27,336 nucleotides of DNA from a virus, in IMG/VR virus record IMGVR_UViG_3300020472_002167, positions 1-27,336 of that record. The stretch is one strand, 5' to 3'. Below are positions 1 to 9,142 of this stretch, piece after piece; position 1 is the first letter of the stretch, and every line of letters starts with the position of its first letter. The notes beneath the pieces were generated by a model that was given only the letters and a program-made list of their open reading frames with translations, was not told the origin of the DNA and did no database searches. The translations under genes were made by a program, and so were the position numbers.

Positions 1-2934
1 CACAATGCTGGTATATTCATATCTGGAGAACTCTGGTTATCACAGGCTCCACAACACACTGTATTCGGTGAAGAAGGCAAGTTTACCTTCGAGAGTACTG
101 GTAATGAGTCGATTACTCCTTGGATTCCTGAAGGTAGTGGTAGTCTCTTTGCGATTGGTGGACATGCAGAGGCCACTACCAAGGCATACCTACAAGGAGA
201 TTACTCCTATCTTGGTGGTACTGCAGGTCAAGTCTTCAGTCCTGCACCGAAAGGTACTGGTACAATTACCCTCAGTCTGGGTAGAGAAGAAGGTCAGACC
301 TATCTTAGAATTATTGATCTTCCAGATGATGCCTTTGGTGGAACATGGAACATTCGTGGTGGTGCCACGGATGAGAAGAATACTGATTCCTACAATGAAT
401 CCTCTATCTGGTATGGTGCAGAGGACGAGAATTGGGGTCTACTTTCTTCCGATCCTGGCTTTGGATTTGATCTTGGTGAACTTGGAAGTGCAACTGGAAC
501 TGAGACATTTGACGATGAAAGTAATACATACGACCAAGATGTTCTCTTCAGTAACAATGGTCTAACATACGACCAAGGATCTGGTGGTGTTTCTATACTA
601 CCATCCTTCGATAAGACTGATCAGTACAGTGTTGATCTTAGTAATACTGTCAATTCTGAAGACTTTGGACTTGTTGGACCAAGTTCTGTTGGAGGGCCTC
701 CATACGATCAATATCTATATCCATCCAATACTGGTTTCAGTCATCAGACTGGAATCAACAACGGATATCTGGATTATGGTTGGGTCAATTCTCCTACCAA
801 CGATCCAAGTCGCTTCCCATTTGGTCTTGGTCCATCTATTGTTCAACCAACTCCAGCATCCAAGACTCAGTGGATTCCGAAGTACAATGGTGGTGGTACT
901 CTTATTGTTTCTGGTCTTGGCCTCGAAAACGTTGCTGTTGCAAGTAGTAATACAACTCTATTCGACTTCGTTGGTACTACTTCTCCAGAGAGGTACATTG
1001 CTCAGACTCCAGAGAATACAGTTCTATTCGATACATCGGGAACTCTTGTCGAATCTTACACAAGAGATTTTGTTGGTACTGGAAGTATTGCTCTTACTCA
1101 GACTCAGGCAGTTGGGTTTACCACTTACAGAAGGATCATCAAACCTCCCTCAAGTGGTATTGTTACCGTTACTGGTTACTCAACAGAGAAATGGAGTGGA
1201 GACCCTCCAGAAGGTACATACCTACACATTGTTGGTGGAGCATACTCCGACCTCAAGGCTGCATACGCCACTCAGGCACAGAAAGTCACATCGAGACTCT
1301 ACGGAGAACTCAATCACCCTCAGATCGACTTCACACCTCATTATGGTATCGAAAGGAACATCGGTATCGAGACAGGACTTACATTGTCGCCTGGTGGTGG
1401 TACGGACAGAATTACTGGTATTACAACTGCCAGCTTTATTCCGAACTACCCAGGCGGTCAATCTGCACTCGATGGAAAGGGTGGAAACACTCACGAAGTT
1501 CTTACCTTCAGTGGTCGTTCGATCTCCAGAACCAACGCACCTATCAGTACTCACGGTGTTATCTACATTCTGGGTATTGGTACTGCTGGAAACGGTGTTG
1601 GAGGCCCAGACGAGACTGGAGATCTCGATGGAGTCGAATTTGGTGCAAAAGAACGCTTCGTACCCGCTACCGCATACGGTTTCGGGTCGATCATGTTCGA
1701 CTTTGCCGGCACGGCTCCGAGCAACTTTATCCAAGTATACGGATACTACGGAGACGACAGAGATCCAGGCGCTGGTACAAGTGGTCAACTCGTTCTCAGG
1801 AACGAAGGTACAGTTGGTTCTTCCGAGAAACTGGTTGTTCAGACAGTTGGGATATCCACATACAACTTCAGTGGTGCATACTCAGATCTCAAGGCAACCT
1901 TCACAGAAGTTGGATCTGGATCTCTATACTCCATCGGTGGATCTTCAGAGAACGTTGCAGCTGCAGAACTTGTTGCTGGAACTTCCATATTCAATGGAAC
2001 GGCAGAAGAGTCCTTCATTGCTCAGACTCCAGAAGAAACTGCAACACTTACACTTTCTGGTACAGGAAAGGCCCAACGCAGATACGAGTACGATGGTTCT
2101 GGAACGATTACTCTCAGAGGAGATATCAATCCTATTACGGGTGTCAGACTATCTGCAACTGGATCTGGTTCTCTATTCGGATTTGGTTCTGGTGCAGAGG
2201 CAGTTCCGTATCAGGGATTTGCAAGTTCCGTTCTTTCTACAATCAGTGGAGAGGCAGACACAAGATGGTTCGCAGTCTTCCAAGACTTCATTCCATCTGG
2301 ATCTCTTACAATTTCTGGGGAACTTTCCCATCCACTTATCGACTTCACTCCAGCAGCAACTGGTGGTGGATTCTCAACATTCTTCGGATCTGCAGAAGTA
2401 TCAACTCATCCACAAGAGATTGGTATTGGTACATTTACAGTTTCTGGTACTGCAATTCCAAAATTCGCAAGTCAGGCTGGCGAAGGCACAATTCTTTACG
2501 ATCTCAAGGGCGCTTCTGCAATCACGAAGCTTCATTGGGTATATCAAGACTTTGTTACCTCTGGTACTCTTACGATTCTTGGAGATGCAGACGAGTCTCT
2601 ACAACACATCTTTGGATACTACGGAGACGACAAAGATCCTGGCACATCGGGTGGATTTACATTCTCCAATACTCCTCTCGTACACCCATTTGTCGATTAC
2701 ACTCCACATTATGGAATTGGCAAGGCAGTTCTTTATGGAATCAGTGGTACTGTTGGAATATCAAGGGCATTCCCACCAGTTATCGGTACAGGATCCATCA
2801 AGAAACTTGCATCTCTCGATGAATCATATGCAAGAAGAGGATATCAAGGTGCTGGTATTGTTAACTTCTTTGGTGCTGCTCCAACTGAAATTCTCGCCTT
2901 TGAGGAAGGTAGATCCTACGTTGTTATCATATAA
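1..2934 (+). CDS. Very large repeat-rich virion structural (fibre-like) protein, 5' end outside window
   Basis: Frame 1 has no stop codon from the first base to the TAA at 2932-2934, giving at least 977 residues with no ATG in view, so the gene starts upstream of the window. The product is rich in Gly, Ser, Thr, Phe and Tyr and has no enzyme motif I recognise. Short modules recur at irregular distances: IAQTPE (997 and 2017), GYYGDD followed by DPG (1741 and 2614), DFTP/DYTP with HYGI (about 1327, 2338, 2695), YSDLKA (1240 and 1879), and several SGSLF/SGSLY-type motifs. This looks like a repetitive beta-rich fibre or baseplate-associated protein, of the kind labelled virion structural protein in T4-like cyanophages. 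That role is inferred from composition, size and position before other fibre genes. Long open frames in +2 and +3 over the same stretch are shadows: they are Leu/Ser/Arg-rich and lack these modules. Confidence 0.85.
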   Translation, partial: HNAGIFISGELWLSQAPQHTVFGEEGKFTFESTGNESITPWIPEGSGSLFAIGGHAEATTKAYLQGDYSYLGGTAGQVFSPAPKGTGTITLSLGREEGQTYLRIIDLPDDAFGGTWNIRGGATDEKNTDSYNESSIWYGAEDENWGLLSSDPGFGFDLGELGSATGTETFDDESNTYDQDVLFSNNGLTYDQGSGGVSILPSFDKTDQYSVDLSNTVNSEDFGLVGPSSVGGPPYDQYLYPSNTGFSHQTGINNGYLDYGWVNSPTNDPSRFPFGLGPSIVQPTPASKTQWIPKYNGGGTLIVSGLGLENVAVASSNTTLFDFVGTTSPERYIAQTPENTVLFDTSGTLVESYTRDFVGTGSIALTQTQAVGFTTYRRIIKPPSSGIVTVTGYSTEKWSGDPPEGTYLHIVGGAYSDLKAAYATQAQKVTSRLYGELNHPQIDFTPHYGIERNIGIETGLTLSPGGGTDRITGITTASFIPNYPGGQSALDGKGGNTHEVLTFSGRSISRTNAPISTHGVIYILGIGTAGNGVGGPDETGDLDGVEFGAKERFVPATAYGFGSIMFDFAGTAPSNFIQVYGYYGDDRDPGAGTSGQLVLRNEGTVGSSEKLVVQTVGISTYNFSGAYSDLKATFTEVGSGSLYSIGGSSENVAAAELVAGTSIFNGTAEESFIAQTPEETATLTLSGTGKAQRRYEYDGSGTITLRGDINPITGVRLSATGSGSLFGFGSGAEAVPYQGFASSVLSTISGEADTRWFAVFQDFIPSGSLTISGELSHPLIDFTPAATGGGFSTFFGSAEVSTHPQEIGIGTFTVSGTAIPKFASQAGEGTILYDLKGASAITKLHWVYQDFVTSGTLTILGDADESLQHIFGYYGDDKDPGTSGGFTFSNTPLVHPFVDYTPHYGIGKAVLYGISGTVGISRAFPPVIGTGSIKKLASLDESYARRGYQGAGIVNFFGAAPTEILAFEEGRSYVVII

Positions 2935-2936
2935 TG

Positions 2937-2944
2937 TATAAATA
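2937..2944 (+). promoter_or_regulatory. T4-type late promoter octamer TATAAATA
   Basis: A perfect TATAAATA lies just after the stop of the upstream structural gene and 32 bases before the ATG at 2977. This is the -10-like element used with the T4-type late sigma factor (gp55) and conserved in T4-like cyanophages. It sits in a 42-base gap with no other obvious role. Confidence 0.7.
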
Positions 2945-2976
2945 AACTTGAAGCATAACTATTTGACCTCTGACTC

Positions 2977-3435
2977 ATGACAAAGCAGGTTCAATTTAGG
3001 AAGGGTACAACCGCTGAACACTTTAACTTCACTGGAGCCCTTGCTGAGATTACCGTTGATACGGACAAGAATACCGCTGTTGTACACGATGGTGTAACAC
3101 CTGGCGGATTTGAACTTGCTAAGTCAAGATGGACATTTGTTAGTGCGAACTATACTGCAGGTACGAACCAGAAGTATACAGTAGACTCAACAAATTCCCC
3201 CGCAGGTTTTAATTTAACACTTCCGACTCCTCGTGCGGTCGGTGACTGGATTTGGGTAGAAGACTTTTCTAATTTTTTAAGTGTTCACCCTATAAATATT
3301 GTATCGTCATATGACTTTGAGAATGGACATCTTGTAAAAGCGTCATCACCTTTTATCATGGACGTTTCGGGTGCGTCAGTAACCTTCATTTGGAATGGAA
3401 CTCTGTGGAAGATCTTCAACAACAGGAGTAGTTAA
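2977..3435 (+). CDS. Small fibre protein with tropism-determinant-like N-terminus
   Basis: This encodes 152 residues. Residues about 4-48 (QVQFRKGTTAE, then ALAEITVDTDKN and HDGVTPGGFELA) match the pattern of the N-terminal domain of phage tropism determinants and many fibre proteins: R-x-G-T near the start, a conserved E-x-x-x-D-T, then DG-T. The C-terminal half (about 60-152) contains LPTPRAVGDWIWVED, late glycines and a W-K-I-F ending. It resembles the C-terminal tip-like domain of the large fibre protein at 3872-8293, which has LPASPDLGDTIRFFD and a W-R-I-F ending. A structural role at a tail or fibre tip is inferred. The ATG at 2977 lies 32 bases after a perfect late promoter; the Shine-Dalgarno is weak. 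Confidence 0.75.
   Translation: MTKQVQFRKGTTAEHFNFTGALAEITVDTDKNTAVVHDGVTPGGFELAKSRWTFVSANYTAGTNQKYTVDSTNSPAGFNLTLPTPRAVGDWIWVEDFSNFLSVHPINIVSSYDFENGHLVKASSPFIMDVSGASVTFIWNGTLWKIFNNRSS
3291..3298 (+). promoter_or_regulatory. Possible internal late promoter TATAAATA
   Basis: A second perfect TATAAATA lies inside the 2977-3435 gene, about 140 bases before the start of the next gene at 3438. It is in frame with coding sequence (the Pro-Ile-Asn codons), so it may be chance. If used, it would give extra late transcription of the two downstream genes. Confidence 0.3.
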
Positions 3436-3437
3436 AA

Positions 3438-3842
3438 ATGGCACTAACCCTAAGTAATTCAATTTCGGGTGAATTCGTCCCATCGGAATCATCGGGTTTT
3501 TTCACGTATGCCTTGAGAAGAGATGCAGATCACATGCTCTATTTCTCCAAAGTTAGTGCTGCAGGAACAGAATTAGGTGAGTTCTATCGTAACGATGGAA
3601 CTGCTATACCAGAATTCGGTGATGGTCTTGATTATGGATGCTATGACGTTGGTGTTGGTAAAACATCAATCATTCGTAATGATGTTGCCACGGATAAAAA
3701 ATCCTTAGATGACCCGAATGATAAATATCAACAGATCCGCTTTGACAGAAGGAATTTATATTATTACATAGACGATGATGGCTTTTTCGTTATTAGGTTC
3801 AATGGACCTGACTATAATTATACTTCTATCGGACCAAAATAA
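3438..3842 (+). CDS. Hypothetical virion-region protein, 134 residues
   Basis: I do not recognise this family. The product is 134 residues, acidic and aromatic-rich, with a Tyr cluster (NLYYYIDDDGFF) near residues 106-117 and no membrane segment, signal peptide or enzyme motif. An AGGAG at 3424-3428, nine bases before the ATG, supports the start, and the gene begins two bases after the preceding stop, so the two are probably co-translated. Its position between two fibre-type genes suggests a virion or fibre-assembly role, for example an accessory tip or chaperone. That is inference from context only. Confidence 0.7.
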   Translation: MALTLSNSISGEFVPSESSGFFTYALRRDADHMLYFSKVSAAGTELGEFYRNDGTAIPEFGDGLDYGCYDVGVGKTSIIRNDVATDKKSLDDPNDKYQQIRFDRRNLYYYIDDDGFFVIRFNGPDYNYTSIGPK

Positions 3843-3871
3843 CCCCAATCAGATAATTATCAGGAGCAAAA

Positions 3872-6800
3872 ATGGCTGAGTTTAGACTTGGAAGAGTAAA
3901 ATTCAACTGGACAGGTAATTGGACTCCAGCAAAGTCCTACCTCATTGACGATATCGCCAAGTTTGGTGGTAATACTTACGTGGCGACCGCAAACCACACG
4001 TCAACGGCCAGTACATCGGATTTTTACGCAAACGATTCAGGAAACTGGAATATCCACATCGAGGGCCTTGAACAAAAGGGTCAGTGGGTAACTTCCACCT
4101 ATTATCGTATCAACGATTTGGTGACATTCGGTAACGTAGTTTACCGTGTTACTGCTGCACATACTTCAGAAGGAACCTTCATCGATAAGACGAAGGTTGT
4201 CGAGTATGTTGCGGGATTCAAATCCGAGGGGGACTGGTTAAACGGTACGGAGTATCAAGCAGGTGACGTTGTTAACTACAACGGATCTTCTTATGTTGCT
4301 CTTACAACTTCTCTCGCTGGATACAACCCTCCACAAAACTTAGGACTTTCTACAGATCCTAACGCAAAATGGAGTATATTGTCAGACGGTCTTGCTGGTG
4401 CCGCCATAACATATACAGAAGGAACTTATTACAGAGGTGACCTAACTCAGTACGGTGGTAACATTTACCGTCATAAGATTGGTGTCACAACTAACGTATC
4501 TCCACTTCAGGTCGGTTTAGGAACGATTGCTCCCGAATCTTGGACTGGTACTGATGTATGGGATCTTTTAGTTAAAGGATTTAACTTTGTAGGTAGTTTC
4601 TCAACTACATACACCTATCATCCAGGCCACCTTGCAAGATATGGATCTGATTCATACCTATCGGTTGGTTCATCTCACATAAACGTAATTCCTACTGCTG
4701 GAATTGGAACGTTCTGGGAAGTACTTGCTCAGGGTGATTCTGGTGCTGCTCTTAACACCAAGGGTGACATTCTAAGTTACAGTGGTGGTAATGTAAGGAT
4801 CGGTATCGGTTCTACAGGTTATGCTCTTGCAGTTCAGTCAGATGGATTGCCAGGATATGAGATTGTAGGTAACCAAACAAGAATTTACTATGTTGACTCC
4901 GAGGATGGAGTTGACTCAAACAATGGTCTTGCACCTAACTTGGCGTTTAAGACTATTAAACAGGCTTGCGTTGCTGCTCGTCCTAAGACTCCTGTTACAG
5001 GACTTGATTACACCTATCAAACTGGTGTTACTACTCTTACGGCGCCTGGTCACGGACTACAAAACACTGGTACGTTCGTTCAGTTAGCTGGACTTGAACT
5101 TGAGTGTTTATCAGGTGGTAACGTCTTCAACGTACTGAGTATGGTTTATAACAAGGCCGTTGGTCTTGCAACCGTTACTGCTATTGGTCTTGGTGGCGCT
5201 CCAGAAGTTGGAATCGGCACATACATCAGAATACGGAACATGAAGGTTCAGTATACTGGTTCTGCTCAATTCGCTCACCAATTCCAGAGTTCATTAGCTG
5301 ATTCAGTTATATCTGGTGGTAACTACGCTCACACATTTGTAAGTTGTGCAACTAACGGTGTTCAAATTGTTGGTGGTTCTAACGTAACACCTTCTAATGC
5401 TACTTACGATCCTGCAAATGGTAACTTAGTATTGACCCTTTCTGGTCACTCCTTATCAACTTCTGATAAGATTACCATTACGGATAACGCATTAACCTTC
5501 ACCTGTACGATGAACGGTAATGCAAATAACCACACATATCCTCGTGTAACTGACCCAACTCGTGGTCAACAACTGAATATCACAGGAACAACAACTAATA
5601 CTATTACAGTTAACGTTGGTGCTTCTCCTATAGTCAACTTCACACCAACTGCTGCAACATATAACCAAGTTACTGGTGATATGACGCTTACCATTGGTAC
5701 TCATACGTTGACTGCTGGTACTTCAATCAAGATGGCTAACAGTGGTATTACCTTCCGTTGTGCAATGGACGGATATACTACAGATCACGCTTATCCACGT
5801 AATACTGACCCTAAGTATAATACTTCAATTCCAATTACGGCAACAAGTACTAATACTATCACTATTAACGTTGGTGCTGCATCTGCAAACACAACTATTA
5901 CAGGTCTGTTCCCTGCTGTACATACACAAGGAACATATCAGTTCCCAGTACAGGCTGTTCCCGATGCGAACTCTGTTACACTTAACGTTGGTGTTTCAAC
6001 AGTTGATTACACTTACGTTCAGGAAGGAACTGCATTTGTTGGTCTAACAACAACTACATATCCAAGTATTGTTTCTAAGTCTTACTTCGAGGTTCTTGAA
6101 GTTCCTAACGGAGACGAGATTAAGATTAACGCTGGTATAACAACTCAGGCACATAGTTACGTTCAAGGTGGTCTAATGACTGACTTGACACCTGCTATCC
6201 TGAAACTATCTGCATCGCAGTTCTATGAGCAACTTCCAATTGTTGTTCCTCCTTACACTGCTATCGTAGGTAACGCACTTAGAGGTTCACAGGTTCTGCC
6301 TAAGGTTGGTACATCTGACGATGGTACTACACCTAATAACAGATCACAGATGTTCCAGATGTCTGACTCTACAACGATTCAGGCGATCTCCATGAAGGGT
6401 ATGTTAGGATTCCATTATGATCCTAATGCTCCTTGGGTACTTGACAATACAAACGTCAGGACTGGTATTGGTACAACTGCTGCTGGTGTATTCATCGCAT
6501 TTAACCCCAATTCACCAATTAACGATAAGTCACCTTACGTTAAGGACTGTACTGCTTTCTCAGACAATGCTTCTGAGTTATCACCTGCAGAATTCGGTGG
6601 TGCTGCGGTCGGTGTACTCGCTGACGGTGGATTGCACAAAGAAGGTGCAAAATCAATGGTGTTCGACGCTTTCACGCACGTTGCTTCTGACGGTGCTGGA
6701 TACCTACTTGACAAGAGTGCAATCGCTGAGATTGTCTCCTGCTTCACATACTATGCCCGTTGGGGATACTACTCAGGTGGTGGATCAAGAATCCGTGCTG

Positions 6801-8293
6801 TTGGTGGTAACAACTCCTACGGTGACTACGGTGTAATTTCTTCTGGATTCTCCTCTGAAGAGACTCCAAGAACCGCAAGAATCTTCGGTGATCTTCTTTC
6901 AGTTCAGAGTGCTACTAAGGCTGGTACAGTCTCAGTTGGTGCTACAATGTTCGGACAAACATCTAAGGCAACTGCATGGATGTTGAACGATCAGATTGCT
7001 TCTGATAAGATTTACTTCAAATATCAGGCTGGATACGGTAATGTTGGTCTTGGAACCACTGGATTCGTAGACGGTGAGATTGTATGGTTCGGTGCTGGTG
7101 CTGAAGGAAGTGCTGGTGTAGGTTCAATCACAGTCGGTACTGCTGCTTCTTCCACAACTGGACAGAAGGGAGGTATCCTTGAGGTTGATAATACTTCAGG
7201 AACACTACTTGTCGGTGACTCCATCGGATTAAGTACAACACTTTACGGTGCAGACGATAGATTCTATATTATTAACTCTCTAACAAACGTTGCTACTGCA
7301 AACACTTACTACGAGTGGAAGGCAGGATCAACCGCAGGCGTTGCCGTTACATTCCAAAATCGTGCTACTCTGACAATTTCGCCAGAGAAGACAATCGGTA
7401 CATGGGATACACGTAACTCAGTTGCCGCTGGTTCGACAATGGTTGTTAGAACACTGTTCTCACAGGTACGACTAACAGGACACGACTTCCTCGCAGTTGG
7501 TACTGGTAATAAGACTGAAACTAACTATCCTAACGTTGACCTCGCTGGAGTTATTCAGGGTAACGAGACTAACGTATACGGGCCTGGTAAGGTGTTCTTC
7601 GTATCTACCGACCAAGGTGGTAACTTCCGAGTTGGTGAATTCTTCTCGGTTGACCAGTTAACTGGACGTGCAACCTTGGATGCCTCCGCTTTCAACCTGT
7701 CTGGTTTGACAGAATTGAGACTGGGTGCAATCGGTGGTCAGATTGGTGAGTCTATTAGTGAATTCTCTGCCGACCAAACAATGGCAGGTAACTCTAACAG
7801 TGCTTGTCCAACTGAGTACGCAGTTAAGGGATTCCTAACCCGCGGCGCAATGGGTACTAAGGCGATGACACCTCCAGTAGGTACAACCGCTCAAAGACCT
7901 GGCGGCGTTGATGATGAGTTCCAAACAGGTTGTATGAGATTCAACTCTGAATTAGGTGCTCTTGAGTACTACAATGGTTCTTCTTGGACACAACCAGGCA
8001 AACAGACCTACAGTACAATCTCAGGTGCAACTAACGTTCTTGCTTCTAACATCTACTTTGTTAACACAACAGGTGGTCCTATAACCGCAACATTACCTGC
8101 ATCTCCTGACCTTGGAGATACAATTAGGTTCTTCGACGTTGCTAAGACTTTCGATTCTAACGCATTGACAGTCGCACGTAACGGAAAACCAATTCAAGGT
8201 GATACTGCAGACTTATCAGTTTCCACAGAGGGTGCCGCATTTGAACTTTCCTACTCAGGTGCAACTTATGGATGGAGAATCTTCACCATCTAA
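3872..8293 (+). CDS. Large tail-fibre-like structural protein, 1473 residues
   Basis: A strong AGGAG (3862-3866) precedes the ATG. The N-terminal 260 residues carry about five short repeats of the type W-x(5)-Y-x(3)-D-x-x-x-[FY]-G-x-x-[VI]-Y-x-[AV], for example GNWTPAKSYLIDDIAKFGGN and GDWLNGTEYQAGDVVNYNGS. They resemble small chitin/carbohydrate-binding (CBM5/12-like) modules common in phage fibres. About residue 340, IYYVDSEDGVDSNNG followed by AFKTIKQAC looks like the entry to a right-handed beta-helix (pectin-lyase-like) region. Two 85-residue repeats occupy about residues 506-675. Near residue 1340 there is a QRPGGVDDEF, then FNSELGALEYYNGSSW segment typical of fibre tips, followed by a C-terminal domain resembling that of the 2977-3435 product. 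A host-contact fibre role is inferred; no enzyme motif is evident. Confidence 0.85.
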   Translation: MAEFRLGRVKFNWTGNWTPAKSYLIDDIAKFGGNTYVATANHTSTASTSDFYANDSGNWNIHIEGLEQKGQWVTSTYYRINDLVTFGNVVYRVTAAHTSEGTFIDKTKVVEYVAGFKSEGDWLNGTEYQAGDVVNYNGSSYVALTTSLAGYNPPQNLGLSTDPNAKWSILSDGLAGAAITYTEGTYYRGDLTQYGGNIYRHKIGVTTNVSPLQVGLGTIAPESWTGTDVWDLLVKGFNFVGSFSTTYTYHPGHLARYGSDSYLSVGSSHINVIPTAGIGTFWEVLAQGDSGAALNTKGDILSYSGGNVRIGIGSTGYALAVQSDGLPGYEIVGNQTRIYYVDSEDGVDSNNGLAPNLAFKTIKQACVAARPKTPVTGLDYTYQTGVTTLTAPGHGLQNTGTFVQLAGLELECLSGGNVFNVLSMVYNKAVGLATVTAIGLGGAPEVGIGTYIRIRNMKVQYTGSAQFAHQFQSSLADSVISGGNYAHTFVSCATNGVQIVGGSNVTPSNATYDPANGNLVLTLSGHSLSTSDKITITDNALTFTCTMNGNANNHTYPRVTDPTRGQQLNITGTTTNTITVNVGASPIVNFTPTAATYNQVTGDMTLTIGTHTLTAGTSIKMANSGITFRCAMDGYTTDHAYPRNTDPKYNTSIPITATSTNTITINVGAASANTTITGLFPAVHTQGTYQFPVQAVPDANSVTLNVGVSTVDYTYVQEGTAFVGLTTTTYPSIVSKSYFEVLEVPNGDEIKINAGITTQAHSYVQGGLMTDLTPAILKLSASQFYEQLPIVVPPYTAIVGNALRGSQVLPKVGTSDDGTTPNNRSQMFQMSDSTTIQAISMKGMLGFHYDPNAPWVLDNTNVRTGIGTTAAGVFIAFNPNSPINDKSPYVKDCTAFSDNASELSPAEFGGAAVGVLADGGLHKEGAKSMVFDAFTHVASDGAGYLLDKSAIAEIVSCFTYYARWGYYSGGGSRIRAVGGNNSYGDYGVISSGFSSEETPRTARIFGDLLSVQSATKAGTVSVGATMFGQTSKATAWMLNDQIASDKIYFKYQAGYGNVGLGTTGFVDGEIVWFGAGAEGSAGVGSITVGTAASSTTGQKGGILEVDNTSGTLLVGDSIGLSTTLYGADDRFYIINSLTNVATANTYYEWKAGSTAGVAVTFQNRATLTISPEKTIGTWDTRNSVAAGSTMVVRTLFSQVRLTGHDFLAVGTGNKTETNYPNVDLAGVIQGNETNVYGPGKVFFVSTDQGGNFRVGEFFSVDQLTGRATLDASAFNLSGLTELRLGAIGGQIGESISEFSADQTMAGNSNSACPTEYAVKGFLTRGAMGTKAMTPPVGTTAQRPGGVDDEFQTGCMRFNSELGALEYYNGSSWTQPGKQTYSTISGATNVLASNIYFVNTTGGPITATLPASPDLGDTIRFFDVAKTFDSNALTVARNGKPIQGDTADLSVSTEGAAFELSYSGATYGWRIFTI
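5387..5896 (+). repeat. Two tandem 85-residue repeats inside the large fibre gene
   Basis: The encoded protein repeats with a 255-base period. Each copy has A-T-Y, then L-T-[LI] and H-[ST]-L, then F-[TR]-C-x-M-[ND]-G, H-[TA]-YPR-x-TDP, and ends T-I-T-[VI]-NVG. Equivalent Tyr codons sit at 5405 and 5660. The copies have diverged at DNA level, so the duplication is old or under selection for the fold. Confidence 0.75.
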
Positions 8294-8318
8294 TGGTGGG
8301 TTCTCTACGTTGTTATTA

Positions 8319-8325
8319 CTAAATA
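8319..8325 (+). promoter_or_regulatory. Putative variant late promoter (A)CTAAATA
   Basis: CTAAATA, preceded by A, sits in the 55-base gap before the first cysteine-rich gene, 23 bases from its ATG. It differs from the T4 late octamer mainly at the second position (C for A). The same heptamer recurs in front of three other genes in this window. Confidence 0.45.
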
Positions 8326-8348
8326 CCATTAATCCAAGGCTGCTGTAA

Positions 8349-9131
8349 ATGGCAAATTATAGATCATATCGAAAAGTAGTTGCTGATCAAGTTCCAAGTA
8401 ACGAGATCAGCGTAGGAAAGCTCGTGCCTGGATCGGGTCCTTCATATTGTGTAAAACACATTTATGGAACTCCAAACTCATGTACTCCAGGCTGTTGTTG
8501 CAACTGGCAAGTTCCTTCTGGTACAACCAGAATAACATGGGAACTGTGGGGTGCAGGTGGAAATGGACATGGACATTGTTCATGTAACAGATGTCAGCAC
8601 TTTAGAGGTGCTGCAGGTGGAACTTATAATACTAAGACTATCTCTACAACAGGTGGTTGTAACTACTCTGTATGTGCAGGTGGTGTTTATAGGTGTTGCT
8701 CAAGAGAGTGTAACGGTTGCACAGGTTGTTCATCCTATGTGAATGGTCATAACCTAAGTAACTTCTGCGCCAGAGGTGGTGCAAGGGGTTGTGCAAACGC
8801 TGACTGGTCAGTTCAGTGTACTTCTACTTGGTACTGCTGTGTTGCGCCAGGTGCTTGGGGCGGAGATTTCGCAATGGCTCCTCACCAGACAGGTTGGTCT
8901 GGTCACTGGGATTGTCAGTGCGGTCCGTCAATTACACAAGAATGTATGTCTGGTGCTCCATTCTTAGGAATGGGTTCTGAACATAGATCTGTTCACTGCT
9001 GGTCACGTTGCGGTTGTTGGACTGCTCCTTATGCGACTGGTGGACAGGGTGCTATCAACCAATACTGTGGTCGCTGCTGCGGTCAGGGTGGCCAGGGAGG
9101 ATCTGGTATCGTTAGAATTACTTATTTGTAA
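8349..9131 (+). CDS. Cysteine-rich, glycine-rich fibre-like protein, copy 1
   Basis: The product is 260 residues with about 29 cysteines. The N-terminus (YRSYRKVVADQV) matches short N-termini of cyanophage fibre-like proteins. Next come CTPGCCCNW, then VPSGTTRITWELWGAGGNG, which is the usual entry to glycine-rich fibre domains. CSCNRC, CCSRECNGCTGC and GCSSYVNGHNLSNFCA (residues 126-141) follow, then RCGCW and a glycine-rich ending GGQGGSGIVRITYL. I infer an extracellular fibre or tail-tip adhesin in which a glycine-rich fold has been loaded with cysteines. Whether these form disulfides or bind metal cannot be read from sequence. An AAGG at 8336-8339 is a weak ribosome site. First of three tandem paralogues. 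Confidence 0.8.
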   Translation: MANYRSYRKVVADQVPSNEISVGKLVPGSGPSYCVKHIYGTPNSCTPGCCCNWQVPSGTTRITWELWGAGGNGHGHCSCNRCQHFRGAAGGTYNTKTISTTGGCNYSVCAGGVYRCCSRECNGCTGCSSYVNGHNLSNFCARGGARGCANADWSVQCTSTWYCCVAPGAWGGDFAMAPHQTGWSGHWDCQCGPSITQECMSGAPFLGMGSEHRSVHCWSRCGCWTAPYATGGQGAINQYCGRCCGQGGQGGSGIVRITYL

Positions 9132-9142
9132 TCGGAGAACAA

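Noticed and set aside
1384-2934. A separate 516-residue gene starting with TTG at 1384
   Set aside because: The same frame stays open without a stop to base 1, with the same repeats on both sides of 1384, so this is the interior of a longer gene.
584-2941. 785-residue open frame in +2 (and a 543-residue frame in +3) over the first gene
   Set aside because: Frame +1 is open over the whole stretch, continues to the window edge and carries coherent repeated protein modules. The other frames are Leu/Ser- or Arg/Trp-rich and result from codon bias that avoids stops.
3720-3727. GATAAATA as a late promoter for the large fibre gene
   Set aside because: Within coding sequence and about 145 bases before the next ATG; only seven of eight bases match. 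Kept out as probable chance.
6535-6747. Minus-strand open frames within the fibre genes (for example 6535-6747, 7024-7224, 9160-9381)
   Set aside because: They mirror strongly coding + strand sequence, lack ribosome sites and show no recognisable protein features.
8284-8298. CACCAT/ATGGTG hairpin around the stop of the large fibre gene as a terminator
   Set aside because: The stem is only six base pairs with a three-base loop, and no T run follows.
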